64,000 nucleotides of DNA from Oscillospiraceae bacterium. Its GTDB lineage: Bacteria; Bacillota; Clostridia; Oscillospirales; CAG-272. The translations under genes were made by a program, and so were the position numbers. This document shows positions 55,377 to 63,794 of the stretch, piece by piece. Location of the stretch: the NCBI GenBank assembly GCA_015063795.1, contig SVTL01000006.1:38366-102365 (forward strand), written 5' to 3'. The stretch's first letter is position 1. Every line of letters starts with the position of its first letter. The notes beneath the pieces were generated by a model, which saw nothing but the letters and a program-made list of their open reading frames with translations, was not told where the DNA came from and ran no database searches.

Positions 55377-56741
55377 ATGAAATATTGGAAGCGGTTTGCC
55401 TGCCTTGCCATGCTGCTCGGTCTGCTTTTGTCCATGGCTCTGTCGGTGTCGGCAGAGGATGGCGGCGAAAGCGGAATTGTTACGGGGAATGCCGGCTCCT
55501 CGGGAGCGAATGTGACCTGGACGCTGGATCTGGCAACAGGAACGATGACTCTGACGCCTCACACGATGGGCTTTGTCAGCGGCAAAATGAAGGATTACAG
55601 TTGCTATGCCGATACACAGACACAGGCCCGCTGGTATGCCTACCGTCCGCTGATCAAGACGGTGATCGTCGAGGAGGGCGTGGTCAACATCGGCAATTAT
55701 GCCTTTTTCGATTGCACGATGCTGGAGAGCATCACCCTGCCTTCAACGGTCAAAAAGATTGGAAACGGCGCCTTTTTGCATTGCTCGTCGCTGAAAAGCA
55801 TCGTTCTTCCCAAGGAATTGAATTCGCTGGGCGAGAGCGTTTTTGTCGGTTGCTCATCGCTGACGTCGCTGAGCGTGGCGGAAGGAAATGAATCCTTTGT
55901 GTCGGTGAATGGGGCCTTGTACGATGCCGAAAAGAGAGTGCTGTATGCCGTGCCGTGCGGAGCGGAAAGCGTCAATTTGCCGTCAACGCTGAAAACCATT
56001 GCGCCCTATGCCTTTTCCTCCTGCCGCCGTCTGCAAACGCTTGTCATTCCGCCGTCGGTATCGACCATCGGAAGAGAAGCCTTTTCCAACTGCGCCTCTC
56101 TGCGTGAGATCGAGCTGCCCGCTTATTTGACAAGGATCGAATCGGGCACCTTTGCCCATTGCCTGTCGCTGAGCACGGTGAGACTGCCTGCGGCTTTGAG
56201 TCATCTGGCTGCGGATGCTTTCTGGAACTGTCCGTCGCTGCGCTCGTTTTCGCTGCCCTCGGCCAACGAATGCTTTGCCGTCTGTGACGGTGCCTTGTAC
56301 AACAAGCAGCAGACCGCACTTCTTTTGCTGCCTGCCGCTGCGGAGACGGTCACATTGTCCGAGCAGGTGAAGCAGATCGCGCCGAATGCCGCCATGGGCT
56401 GTGCATCGCTGAAGACGCTGGCTCTGCCGAGCGGACTGACCGACATCGGTCACGGCGCCTTTTACGGCTGTACGCTGTTGGATCAGCTGACCATGGCCGA
56501 TCCGACCGCGCCGGTTACGCTGGGCTACGGTGCCTTTGCCCTGTGCGAGCAGCTGTGCGACGGAGACGTCAACGACAGCGGTGAAACGGATGTGTTGGAT
56601 CTGCTGGCGCTGGCGAGGGCCATCGAAAACGGCTCCTTCACGCTTCCGCAGCTGCTCGCCTCCGATGCCGACGGAAACGGCAGGGTGGATGCCAACGACC
56701 TGATCGCCCATCTCAAGGCCATCGCGGCAGGCAAGCGTTGA
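55377..56741 (+). CDS. Secreted BspA-type LRR protein with C-terminal type I dockerin
   Basis: From ATG 55377 the protein is 454 residues: a signal peptide (FACLAMLLGLLLSMALSVSA), a short beta domain, about ten BspA/LRR_5 repeats (VVNIGNYAFFDCTMLESITLP type) and a C-terminal dockerin. The dockerin has two calcium-binding loop-helix units, GDVNDSGETDVLDLLALARAI from about 394 and SDADGNGRVDANDLIAHLKAI from about 429, with the D-N-D/S spacing of EF-hand-like loops intact. It would dock to a cohesin-bearing scaffold on the cell surface. No catalytic domain is present. It sits inside the SBP array, just before a remnant of an SBP gene. Confidence 0.9.
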   Translation: MKYWKRFACLAMLLGLLLSMALSVSAEDGGESGIVTGNAGSSGANVTWTLDLATGTMTLTPHTMGFVSGKMKDYSCYADTQTQARWYAYRPLIKTVIVEEGVVNIGNYAFFDCTMLESITLPSTVKKIGNGAFLHCSSLKSIVLPKELNSLGESVFVGCSSLTSLSVAEGNESFVSVNGALYDAEKRVLYAVPCGAESVNLPSTLKTIAPYAFSSCRRLQTLVIPPSVSTIGREAFSNCASLREIELPAYLTRIESGTFAHCLSLSTVRLPAALSHLAADAFWNCPSLRSFSLPSANECFAVCDGALYNKQQTALLLLPAAAETVTLSEQVKQIAPNAAMGCASLKTLALPSGLTDIGHGAFYGCTLLDQLTMADPTAPVTLGYGAFALCEQLCDGDVNDSGETDVLDLLALARAIENGSFTLPQLLASDADGNGRVDANDLIAHLKAIAAGKR

Positions 56742-56744
56742 ACC

Positions 56745-56828
56745 ATGCTGTTTTTCAGACTTTGTGACGCCATCGAGGCGGATATCAACGATACCTATGC
56801 CAAATTTTCTGCTCCTCCCGCGGCGTGA
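56745..56828 (+). pseudogene. Orphaned C-terminus of a sixth solute-binding protein gene
   Basis: Three bases after the dockerin gene stop, a frame ending at TGA 56826 encodes AIEADINDTYAKFSAPPAA. This matches the C-termini of the neighbouring binding proteins (AIENDINDTYNKFNAAAPAA in SBP5, AIESDIDDTFNKFNAPAA in SBP3). Homology starts near 56766; upstream codons (MLFFRLCD) do not match. It is followed by a terminator hairpin, as the intact genes are. It looks like what remains of an SBP gene whose body was lost or replaced by the LRR-dockerin gene. Confidence 0.85.
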
Positions 56829-56847
56829 TGCTTCCCCATGAAAGGAA

Positions 56848-56882
56848 AGAGCAGATGACAAAAGCAGTCTGCTCTTTTTTTG
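56848..56882 (+). terminator. Terminator after the SBP remnant
   Basis: AGAGCAGA (56848-56855) pairs with TCTGCTCT (56868-56875) and is followed by seven T. It now also serves the LRR-dockerin gene. Confidence 0.85.
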
Positions 56883-56956
56883 TAAAAAGCAATTCTGCTC
56901 TCTTTTTCATATATCAACATATCATAATATATATCACAGAAATCACAAATCCATCC

Positions 56957-56985
56957 TTGACATTTTCGGCTGTTTCATGTATACT
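56957..56985 (+). promoter_or_regulatory. Promoter of SBP2
   Basis: TTGACA at 56957-56962 and TATACT at 56980-56985 are 17 bases apart, both boxes the same as at SBP1. Confidence 0.88.
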
Positions 56986-57051
56986 ATATAAAGAATCGGT
57001 GAATGCCGAAATACAATTTGTATAAAAAATGATCAAAAGGAGAAACCAAAC

Positions 57052-58536
57052 ATGAAAAAGTCCTTAAGCAAGCTGCTTTGTCTGCTTCTGGTTGTCTGCT
57101 TCGCGCTTCCGCTGTGCGTTGCCTGCAATGGCGGCGGCGAAACCGGCGAGGGAGAGACCGAGGCTTACGAAACCGAGATTGCGGCCGGAAGCGAGTTCGA
57201 TCCCAAGATCCCTGCCGTGGACTATCAGGGCTACGAATTTGTGTTTCTGTCTGCCGAAAAGCAGTCCGACCCCTATGATTCCGAGTATCTGGTCTCCGAG
57301 GGTGAGACCAACGACCTGATCCTGGACGCGGTCTTCCGCCGCAACGTGGTGCTGGAGGATAAGTACAACATCACCTTCGGTCAGGTGGAGTCCACCAATG
57401 CCCAGGCCGATGTGCGCGCACAGGTCATGAGCGGCACCACCGAGTTTGATGCCATCCGCATCCGCGGCGCCTATCTGGCCAACCTGGCGAGAGAAAAGCT
57501 GCTGTATAACCTCAACGATCTGGAGTGGGTGGATATGTCCAAGCCCTATTGGGACCAGAACGCCAAAAAGGACCTGTCGGTCGGCAATGCGCTGTATTTC
57601 ACCAACTGTGACATCAACACGTCGATGGCTTACGGTATCGTGTTCAACAAGCAGCTGATCGAGGACTATCAGCTGACCTCTCCCTATGAATACATCGCCA
57701 ACAACAACTGGACGCTGGATACCTACGGCCAGCTGGTCAAGAGCGTGTCGATGGACCAGAACAACGACGGCTTCTTCAACGAGGAGGACCGTTACGGCGC
57801 CACCTTTGAGCATCACAATGCCATGGCTCTTCTCTATTCGTCCGGCATCCGCGCCACCACGCAGGACGAGACCGGTTACCCGGTGCTGACGCTGATGGGC
57901 GACAAGACGGTTACCGCCTATGAAAAGATCAAGGAAATATTCAACGATCCCAGTTATGCCTACTGCCTGACCTGCTCGAAGATGGATCCCCACGGCTTCA
58001 TCCACCGCTTCGCCTATGCCCGTTACCTGTTCACGCAGGATTATTACCTCTTCCATGTGGTTCCGCCCACCAGTATCGATGAATTCGCGGATATGGAGCA
58101 TGAGTTCGGCATCGTTCCGCTGCCCAAGTACGATTCGGCTCAGGACCGCTATTATTCGATGATGTCCAACTGGACCTGCATGATCGGCTGTCCCGCCGTT
58201 CTGAAGGATCCCGACCGCACCGGCCGCATCCTGGAGGATCTGAACTACTATTCTTCGGTCATCGTCACGCCCGAATGGTTCAACACCATGCTCTCCCGTA
58301 AGTACGCAAGAGACGATGAGTCCGAGACCAACCTGCAGATCATCAAGGACACCGCTGTGTATGACATGGCTCTGTATTTCGACTTCGGCGGCATCCGCAC
58401 CAAGATCCTGGACATCGATCCCGCCAAGGCCAACATCTCCACCAACTATGCCAAGCTGAGAAAATCCATCGAGAGCGACATTGAGGATACCTACAACAAG
58501 TTCAATGCCGCTGCTCCCACAACCCCTGCCTCATAA
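57052..58536 (+). CDS. Extracellular solute-binding lipoprotein, paralogue 2 of 5
   Basis: This 494-residue protein has the signal MKKSLSKLLCLLLVVCFALP with lipobox CVAC, the linker YETEIAAGSEFDPKIPAVDY shared by the group, and the conserved binding-protein segments VMSGTTEFDAIRIRGAYL, YFTNCDINTS, DYARYLFTQ-like FAYARYLFTQDYYLFHV and HEFGIVPLPKYD. The C-terminus reads SIESDIEDTYNKFNAA. AAAAGGAG precedes the ATG. It has its own promoter and terminator and no linked permease. Confidence 0.9.
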   Translation: MKKSLSKLLCLLLVVCFALPLCVACNGGGETGEGETEAYETEIAAGSEFDPKIPAVDYQGYEFVFLSAEKQSDPYDSEYLVSEGETNDLILDAVFRRNVVLEDKYNITFGQVESTNAQADVRAQVMSGTTEFDAIRIRGAYLANLAREKLLYNLNDLEWVDMSKPYWDQNAKKDLSVGNALYFTNCDINTSMAYGIVFNKQLIEDYQLTSPYEYIANNNWTLDTYGQLVKSVSMDQNNDGFFNEEDRYGATFEHHNAMALLYSSGIRATTQDETGYPVLTLMGDKTVTAYEKIKEIFNDPSYAYCLTCSKMDPHGFIHRFAYARYLFTQDYYLFHVVPPTSIDEFADMEHEFGIVPLPKYDSAQDRYYSMMSNWTCMIGCPAVLKDPDRTGRILEDLNYYSSVIVTPEWFNTMLSRKYARDDESETNLQIIKDTAVYDMALYFDFGGIRTKILDIDPAKANISTNYAKLRKSIESDIEDTYNKFNAAAPTTPAS

Positions 58537-58550
58537 GGTAACATCCGATC

Positions 58551-58588
58551 GGGACTTTCGTTTGTTAAGCGAGAGTCCCTTTTTTTTG
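58551..58588 (+). terminator. Terminator of SBP2
   Basis: GGGACTTTCG (58551-58560) pairs with CGAGAGTCCC (58570-58579), one G-T pair, and is followed by eight T. Confidence 0.9.
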
Positions 58589-58617
58589 CCCAAAATACGG
58601 TTGTCCGCTGCGGACGA

Positions 58618-58646
58618 TTGACAAAGAGAGGAAAGACTTTTATAAT
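58618..58646 (+). promoter_or_regulatory. Promoter of SBP3
   Basis: A perfect TTGACA (58618-58623) and a perfect TATAAT (58641-58646) are 17 bases apart. Confidence 0.92.
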
Positions 58647-58703
58647 AAAAACAGACGGAGACACGTGTTTCTCTGCCATGACTGACAAAAAAGGAGAATC
58701 ATC

Positions 58704-60176
58704 ATGAAACAGAGACTGTTATCGACAAAATGTCTGCCCCTGCTTCTCATCCTTTGCTTTGTCCTGCCGCTGTTTGCCGCTTGCGGAGGAGGAGACTCGA
58801 ACGCCGAGGAGACCACGGTTTATGAGACCGAGATCCTCGATGGCAACCAGTATGATCCGAAGATCCCCAAGGTGGACTATGAGGAATATGAGTTTGCCTT
58901 CCTGTCTGCGGCCATGACCGCCGACCCCTATTATGTGGATTATATCGTGTCCGAAGGCGAGAGCAGCGATCTGATCATGGACGCTGTGTATAGAAGAAAT
59001 ACCGTTATCGAGGACAAATACAACGTCAAGCTGGTTCAGATCGAGTCGAATGCGCCCCAGGCCGATGTGCGCACGCAGGTCATGAGCGGCTCGGTGGAGT
59101 TTGATGCGGTCATCCTCCGCGGTGCGTTTTTGGCCAACCTGGCCCGTGAGAGACTTCTGTATAATCTCAACGAGCTGGAGTGGGTGGATATGACCAAGCC
59201 CTACTGGGATGCCAACGCCGCGGCCGATCTGGCGGTGGGCGATGCGCTGTATTTCACCAACTGCGATATCAACATGAGAATGCCCTACGGTCTGTTCTTC
59301 AACAAGCAGCTGATCGAGGACAACCAGCTCACCTCGCCCTATACCTATCTGGCAAACAACGAGTGGACGCTGGACAACTTCGGAAAGCTGGTCAAGTCGA
59401 TCTCGGTTGACCTGAACAACGACGGTCTGTTCGATGAAAACGACCGCTACGGTGCCACCTTTGAGCACCACAACGCCATCACGCTGATGTATGCATCGGG
59501 CATCCGTGCCACCACGCAGGATCCCACCGGCTATCCCACGCTGACGCTGATGGGCGACAAGACGGTCACCGCCTACGAAAAGATCAAGGACATCTTCAGC
59601 GATTCCTCCTATTCCTACTGCCTGACCTGCTCGACGATGGATCCCCACGGCTTCGAGCATCGCTGGGACTACGCCCGTTACCTGTTCACGCAGGATCATT
59701 ACCTCTTCCACATCTGCGCGCCCACCGATATCTACCAGTTTGCGGATATGGAGCATGAGTTCGGCGTCGTGCCACTGCCCAAGTACGATTCGGCTCAGGA
59801 GAAATACCATTCGATGATGTCCTGGTGGACGCAGGCTGTGGGCTGTCCCGCGGTGATGGACGATCCCGACCGCACCGGCCGCATTCTGGAGGATCTGAAC
59901 TACTATTCGTCGGTCATCGTCACCCCCGAGTGGTTTGATGTGATGCTCACCCGTAAGTACACGAGAGACGACGAATCGGAGTCCTCGCTTCTGACCATCA
60001 AGAACTCCGCTGTGTATGACATGGGCCTCTACTTCGACTTCGGCGGTCTCCGCACCAAGATTCTGGATGTGGATCCGGCCAAGAACAACATCTCCACCAA
60101 CTACGCCAAGCTGCGCAAGGCCATCGAGTCGGATATTGACGATACGTTCAACAAATTCAACGCACCGGCCGCATAA
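58704..60176 (+). CDS. Extracellular solute-binding lipoprotein, paralogue 3 of 5
   Basis: This 490-residue protein has the lipoprotein signal CLPLLLILCFVLPLFAAC, the linker YETEILDGNQYDPKIPKVDY and the same fold segments as its neighbours (VMSGSVEFDAVILRGAFL, YFTNCDINMRMPYGLFFNKQ, ATFEHHNAITLMYASGIRAT, DYARYLFTQDHYLFHI). The C-terminus is AIESDIDDTFNKFNAPAA. AAAGGAG precedes the ATG. It differs from SBP4 and SBP5 mainly in the signal peptide and N-terminal lobe surface. Confidence 0.9.
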   Translation: MKQRLLSTKCLPLLLILCFVLPLFAACGGGDSNAEETTVYETEILDGNQYDPKIPKVDYEEYEFAFLSAAMTADPYYVDYIVSEGESSDLIMDAVYRRNTVIEDKYNVKLVQIESNAPQADVRTQVMSGSVEFDAVILRGAFLANLARERLLYNLNELEWVDMTKPYWDANAAADLAVGDALYFTNCDINMRMPYGLFFNKQLIEDNQLTSPYTYLANNEWTLDNFGKLVKSISVDLNNDGLFDENDRYGATFEHHNAITLMYASGIRATTQDPTGYPTLTLMGDKTVTAYEKIKDIFSDSSYSYCLTCSTMDPHGFEHRWDYARYLFTQDHYLFHICAPTDIYQFADMEHEFGVVPLPKYDSAQEKYHSMMSWWTQAVGCPAVMDDPDRTGRILEDLNYYSSVIVTPEWFDVMLTRKYTRDDESESSLLTIKNSAVYDMGLYFDFGGLRTKILDVDPAKNNISTNYAKLRKAIESDIDDTFNKFNAPAA

Positions 60177-60186
60177 GGCGGAAGAA

Positions 60187-60224
60187 AAAGAAGCTGTTCT
60201 CAGCAGGGAATGGCTTCTTTTTTT
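60187..60224 (+). terminator. Terminator of SBP3
   Basis: AAAGAAGC (60187-60194) pairs with GCTTCTTT (60213-60220) and is followed by more T. Confidence 0.75.
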
Positions 60225-60276
60225 GCAGAAAAGGGAAGAGCAGAGGAAGAATTTTTAAGAAAAAACGGCCAAAAGG

Positions 60277-60305
60277 TTGACAATAACGTCAATGTTTCGT
60301 ATAAT
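60277..60305 (+). promoter_or_regulatory. Promoter of SBP4
   Basis: A perfect TTGACA (60277-60282) and a perfect TATAAT (60300-60305) are 17 bases apart. Confidence 0.92.
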
Positions 60306-60383
60306 ATAAAGGCTATCAAAACAATCGAATGCGGCAAAGCAAGGGCTTTCCGCAGATCGGTGAATCAAAAAAGGAGAAAAAAG

Positions 60384-61865
60384 ATGAACACCAGCAAAAG
60401 CGTTTTGACCAAGATCCTGGCTCTGCTTCTCGTCTGCTGCTTCGTGCTGCCCATGGCGGTTGCCTGCAATGGCGGCGGCACCGGCGATGACACCACAGCC
60501 GCATATGAGACCGAGATCGTGGCCGGCAACGAGAACGACCCTAAGATCCCCGCCGTGGACTATGAAGGATATGAATTTACATACCTGACTGCGGCTCCCA
60601 CCTCCGACCCCTATTATGTGGAGTATATCATCTCCGAGGGCGAGAGCAGCGACCTGATCATGGACGCTGTTTACAGAAGAAACATCGTTCTGGAGGACAA
60701 GTACAACATCAAATTCGCCCAGACCGAGGCCACCAGTGCCCAGGCTGAGGTCCGCGCCCAGGTCATGAGCGGCAACACCGCCTTTGATGCCATCATGCTC
60801 CGCGGCGGTTACATGGCCAACCTGGCAAGAGAGAAGCTTCTCTACAACCTCAACGACCTGGAATGGGTGGATATGACCAAGCCCTATTGGGACCAGAACA
60901 CCGCCCGTGACCTGGCCGTCGGCAACGCGCTGTACTTCACCAACTGCGATATGAACATGAAGCTGCCCTACGGTCTGTTCTTCAACAAGCAGATGATCGA
61001 GGACAACCAGCTCACCTCTCCCTATACCTACATCGACAACAACGAATGGACCATCGATAACTTCGGAAAATTGGTCAAGTCGGTCTCGGTCGATGCCAAC
61101 AACGACGGTGTTTACGATGAAAACGACCGCTACGGCGCTACCTTCGAGCATCACAACGCTGTCTGCCTGCTGTATGCTTCGGGTATCCGTGCCACCACGC
61201 AGGATGCCACCGGTTATCCCGAGCTGACGCTGATGAGCGACAAGACCGTTGCCGCTTACGAAAAGATCAAGGACATCTTCAGCGATCCCACCTATTCCTA
61301 CTGCCTGACCTGCTCGACGATGGATGCCCACGGCTTTGAGCACAGATGGGACTATGCCCGCTACCTGTTCACCCAGGATTATTACATGTTCCACGTCACC
61401 TCGCCCACGGCCATCGACCAGTTTGCGGACATGGAGCATGAGTTCGGTATCGTTCCGCTGCCCAAGTATGAAAGCTCCCAGGAGGAGTACTATTCCATGC
61501 AGTCCTGGTGGACGATCATGATCGGCTGTCCCTCCACGCTGAAGGATCCCGACCGCACCGGCCGTATCCTCGAAGACCTCAACTACTATTCCTCCATCAT
61601 CGTCACCCCCAAGTGGTTTGATGAAATGCTTACCCGTAAGTATACCCGTGACGATGAGTCGGAGAAGTATGTGCAGATCATTAAGGATTCCGCTGTGTAT
61701 GACATGGCTCTGTATTTCGACTTCGGCGGTATCCGCACCAAGATCCTCGACGTTGATCCCGCCAAGGCCAACATCTCTACCAACTATGCCAAGCTGCGCA
61801 AGGCCATCGAGTCGGATATCGACGATACGTTCAACAAGTTCAACGCCGCTGCCCCCACCGCGTGA
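60384..61865 (+). CDS. Extracellular solute-binding lipoprotein, paralogue 4 of 5
   Basis: ATG 60384, preceded by AAAAGGAG, gives 493 residues; in-frame codons upstream cross the promoter and are excluded. Signal ILALLLVCCFVLPMAVAC, linker YETEIVAGNENDPKIPAVDY, then VMSGNTAFDAIMLRGGYM, YFTNCDMNMKLPYGLFFNKQ, DYARYLFTQDYYMFHV and HEFGIVPLPKYE. It is most like SBP3 and SBP5. Its function should be capture of a sugar-type solute, but the transporter it feeds is not here. Confidence 0.9.
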   Translation: MNTSKSVLTKILALLLVCCFVLPMAVACNGGGTGDDTTAAYETEIVAGNENDPKIPAVDYEGYEFTYLTAAPTSDPYYVEYIISEGESSDLIMDAVYRRNIVLEDKYNIKFAQTEATSAQAEVRAQVMSGNTAFDAIMLRGGYMANLAREKLLYNLNDLEWVDMTKPYWDQNTARDLAVGNALYFTNCDMNMKLPYGLFFNKQMIEDNQLTSPYTYIDNNEWTIDNFGKLVKSVSVDANNDGVYDENDRYGATFEHHNAVCLLYASGIRATTQDATGYPELTLMSDKTVAAYEKIKDIFSDPTYSYCLTCSTMDAHGFEHRWDYARYLFTQDYYMFHVTSPTAIDQFADMEHEFGIVPLPKYESSQEEYYSMQSWWTIMIGCPSTLKDPDRTGRILEDLNYYSSIIVTPKWFDEMLTRKYTRDDESEKYVQIIKDSAVYDMALYFDFGGIRTKILDVDPAKANISTNYAKLRKAIESDIDDTFNKFNAAAPTA

Positions 61866-61900
61866 CGGGCTGCTTGCTGAAAGAATTGTAACGGAAAGCA

Positions 61901-61938
61901 AAGAAGCTGCTGTTTAAAAAAACGGCGGCTTCTTTTTT
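61901..61938 (+). terminator. Terminator of SBP4
   Basis: AAGAAGCTGCTGTT (61901-61914) pairs with AACGGCGGCTTCTT (61921-61934), with G-T pairs, and is followed by more T. Confidence 0.88.
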
Positions 61939-62053
61939 TGGTTCGCGCATGGAAACGGTGTTTTTCCGAAAAAAGGAGTCCTTTTGCTTTGTGAACAAAA
62001 CAATACTCTATTCTTGAGAAAAAACAAAATGAACGGTCCTTTTCATCTTTTTC

Positions 62054-62082
62054 TTGACAAAAATGAAAAGCATTGATATAAT
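62054..62082 (+). promoter_or_regulatory. Promoter of SBP5
   Basis: A perfect TTGACA (62054-62059) and a perfect TATAAT (62077-62082) are 17 bases apart. Confidence 0.92.
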
Positions 62083-62149
62083 GGATACGGTAAACTGATT
62101 TTAAAACAACAAAAAATTTTATAAATTCATTTTTCAAGGAGAAACCAAC

Positions 62150-63634
62150 ATGGAAAAGCGCAAAAGCTTCGCAATGAAACTGCTGTCTCTGCTGCTCGTT
62201 TTCTGCTTTGTGCTTCCTCTTGCCGTTGCCTGTGACAACAACGCAGGTCAGGGCGGAGAAACCACCGAGGCTTACGAGACCGAGATCGCAAAGGGTTCGG
62301 AATTCGACCCCAAGCTCCCCAGAAAGGACTATGAGGGCTATGAATTCACCTACCTCACCGCCGCGCAGTCCGCTGACCCCTATTCGGTTGACTATGTCAT
62401 TTCCGAGGGCGAGAGCAGTGACCTGATCCTGGATGCCGTTTACAGAAGAAACGTCATTCTCGAGGACAAGTACAACATCACCTTCGCTCAGATCGAATCC
62501 ACCAGCGCTCAGGCTGACGTCCGTGCGCAGGTCATGAGCGGCAACACCGAGTTTGATGTGATCATGCTCCGCGGTGCTTACATGGCCAATCTGGCAAGAG
62601 AAAAGCTTCTCTATAACCTGAACGATCTGCCCAACGTTGACATGTCCAAGCCCTATTGGGACCAGAACGCCAAGAAGGATCTGGCTGTCGGCAATGCCCT
62701 GTATTTCACCAACTGTGACCTGAACATCAAGCTGGCCTACGGTCTGTTCTTCAACAAGCAGCTGATCGAGGACAACCAGCTCACCTCTCCCTATACTTAC
62801 ATCGAGCAGAACAACTGGACTCTCGATACCTTCGGCACGCTGGTCAAGTCGATCTCGGTTGACCTGAACAACGACGGCTTCTACGATGAGCAGGACCGCT
62901 ACGGCGCTACCTTCGAGCATCACAATGCTGTCACGCTGATGTATGCTTCGGGCATCCGTGCTTCCACGCAGGACGCCACCGGATATCCCAACCTGACGCT
63001 GATGGGCGACAAGACCGTTGCCGCTTATGAAAAGATCAAGGACATCTTCAACGATCCCACCTATTGCTACTGCCTGACCTGCTCGAAGATGGACCCCCAC
63101 GGCTTCCTGCATCGCTTTGACTATGCCCGTTACCTGTTTACCCAGGATTACTATCTCTTTCACATCTGCTCGCCCACGGGTATCGACCAGTTTGCCGACA
63201 TGGAGCACGAGTTCGGTATCGTTCCGCTGCCCAAGTATGACGCTTCTCAGGATCGCTATTACTCCATGTGGTCCTGGTGGACGATCATGGTTGGCTGCCC
63301 TGCCACCACCAAGGATCCCGACCGCACCGGCCGTATCCTCGAAGACCTCAACTACTATTCGTCCATCATCACCATTCCCGAATGGTTCGATGTCATGCTG
63401 ACCCGTAAGTATACCCGTGACGATGAGTCTGAGCAGTATGTTCAGATCATCAAGGACACCGCTGTGTTCGACATGGCTCTGTACTTCGACTTCGGCGGCA
63501 TCCGCACCAAGATTTTGGACATCGATCCGATCAAGGCCAACATCTCCACCAACTACGCTAAGCTGCGCAAGGCCATCGAGAACGACATCAACGATACGTA
63601 TAACAAGTTCAACGCCGCCGCACCTGCCGCGTAA
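62150..63634 (+). CDS. Extracellular solute-binding lipoprotein, paralogue 5 of 5
   Basis: This 494-residue protein has the signal LLSLLLVFCFVLPLAVAC, the linker YETEIAKGSEFDPKLPRKDY and fold segments VMSGNTEFDVIMLRGAYM, YFTNCDLNIKLAYGLFFNKQ, DYARYLFTQDYYLFHI and HEFGIVPLPKYD; it ends AIENDINDTYNKFNAAAPAA. CAAGGAG precedes the ATG. It is the last intact copy before the hairpin array at the window edge, so the array may continue beyond. Confidence 0.9.
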   Translation: MEKRKSFAMKLLSLLLVFCFVLPLAVACDNNAGQGGETTEAYETEIAKGSEFDPKLPRKDYEGYEFTYLTAAQSADPYSVDYVISEGESSDLILDAVYRRNVILEDKYNITFAQIESTSAQADVRAQVMSGNTEFDVIMLRGAYMANLAREKLLYNLNDLPNVDMSKPYWDQNAKKDLAVGNALYFTNCDLNIKLAYGLFFNKQLIEDNQLTSPYTYIEQNNWTLDTFGTLVKSISVDLNNDGFYDEQDRYGATFEHHNAVTLMYASGIRASTQDATGYPNLTLMGDKTVAAYEKIKDIFNDPTYCYCLTCSKMDPHGFLHRFDYARYLFTQDYYLFHICSPTGIDQFADMEHEFGIVPLPKYDASQDRYYSMWSWWTIMVGCPATTKDPDRTGRILEDLNYYSSIITIPEWFDVMLTRKYTRDDESEQYVQIIKDTAVFDMALYFDFGGIRTKILDIDPIKANISTNYAKLRKAIENDINDTYNKFNAAAPAA

Positions 63635-63702
63635 AGAAAACAGCATCAAGGGAGTCTCCGCATCGGGGGCACCTACCGTAAAGCAGTTTTATATCAAAGC
63701 AG

Positions 63703-63733
63703 AAAAGGGACGAGATTTTCTCGCCCCTTTTTC
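63703..63733 (+). terminator. Terminator of SBP5
   Basis: AAAAGGG-A-CGAG (63703-63714) pairs with CTCG-C-CCCTTTT (63720-63731) with one mismatch, and more T follow. Confidence 0.85.
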
Positions 63734-63794
63734 ACACGATCTTGCTTGCAAGGTATAGTGTGTTATACGATATTTTGTTTTCGGAAGGAATATA

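Noticed and set aside
60255..63649. 548- and 621-residue minus-strand frames opposite SBP4 and SBP5 (similar ones opposite SBP1-3)
   Set aside because: They recur opposite every SBP paralogue because the coding strands are similar; they are Val/Gly/Leu-rich, without ribosome binding sites or domains.
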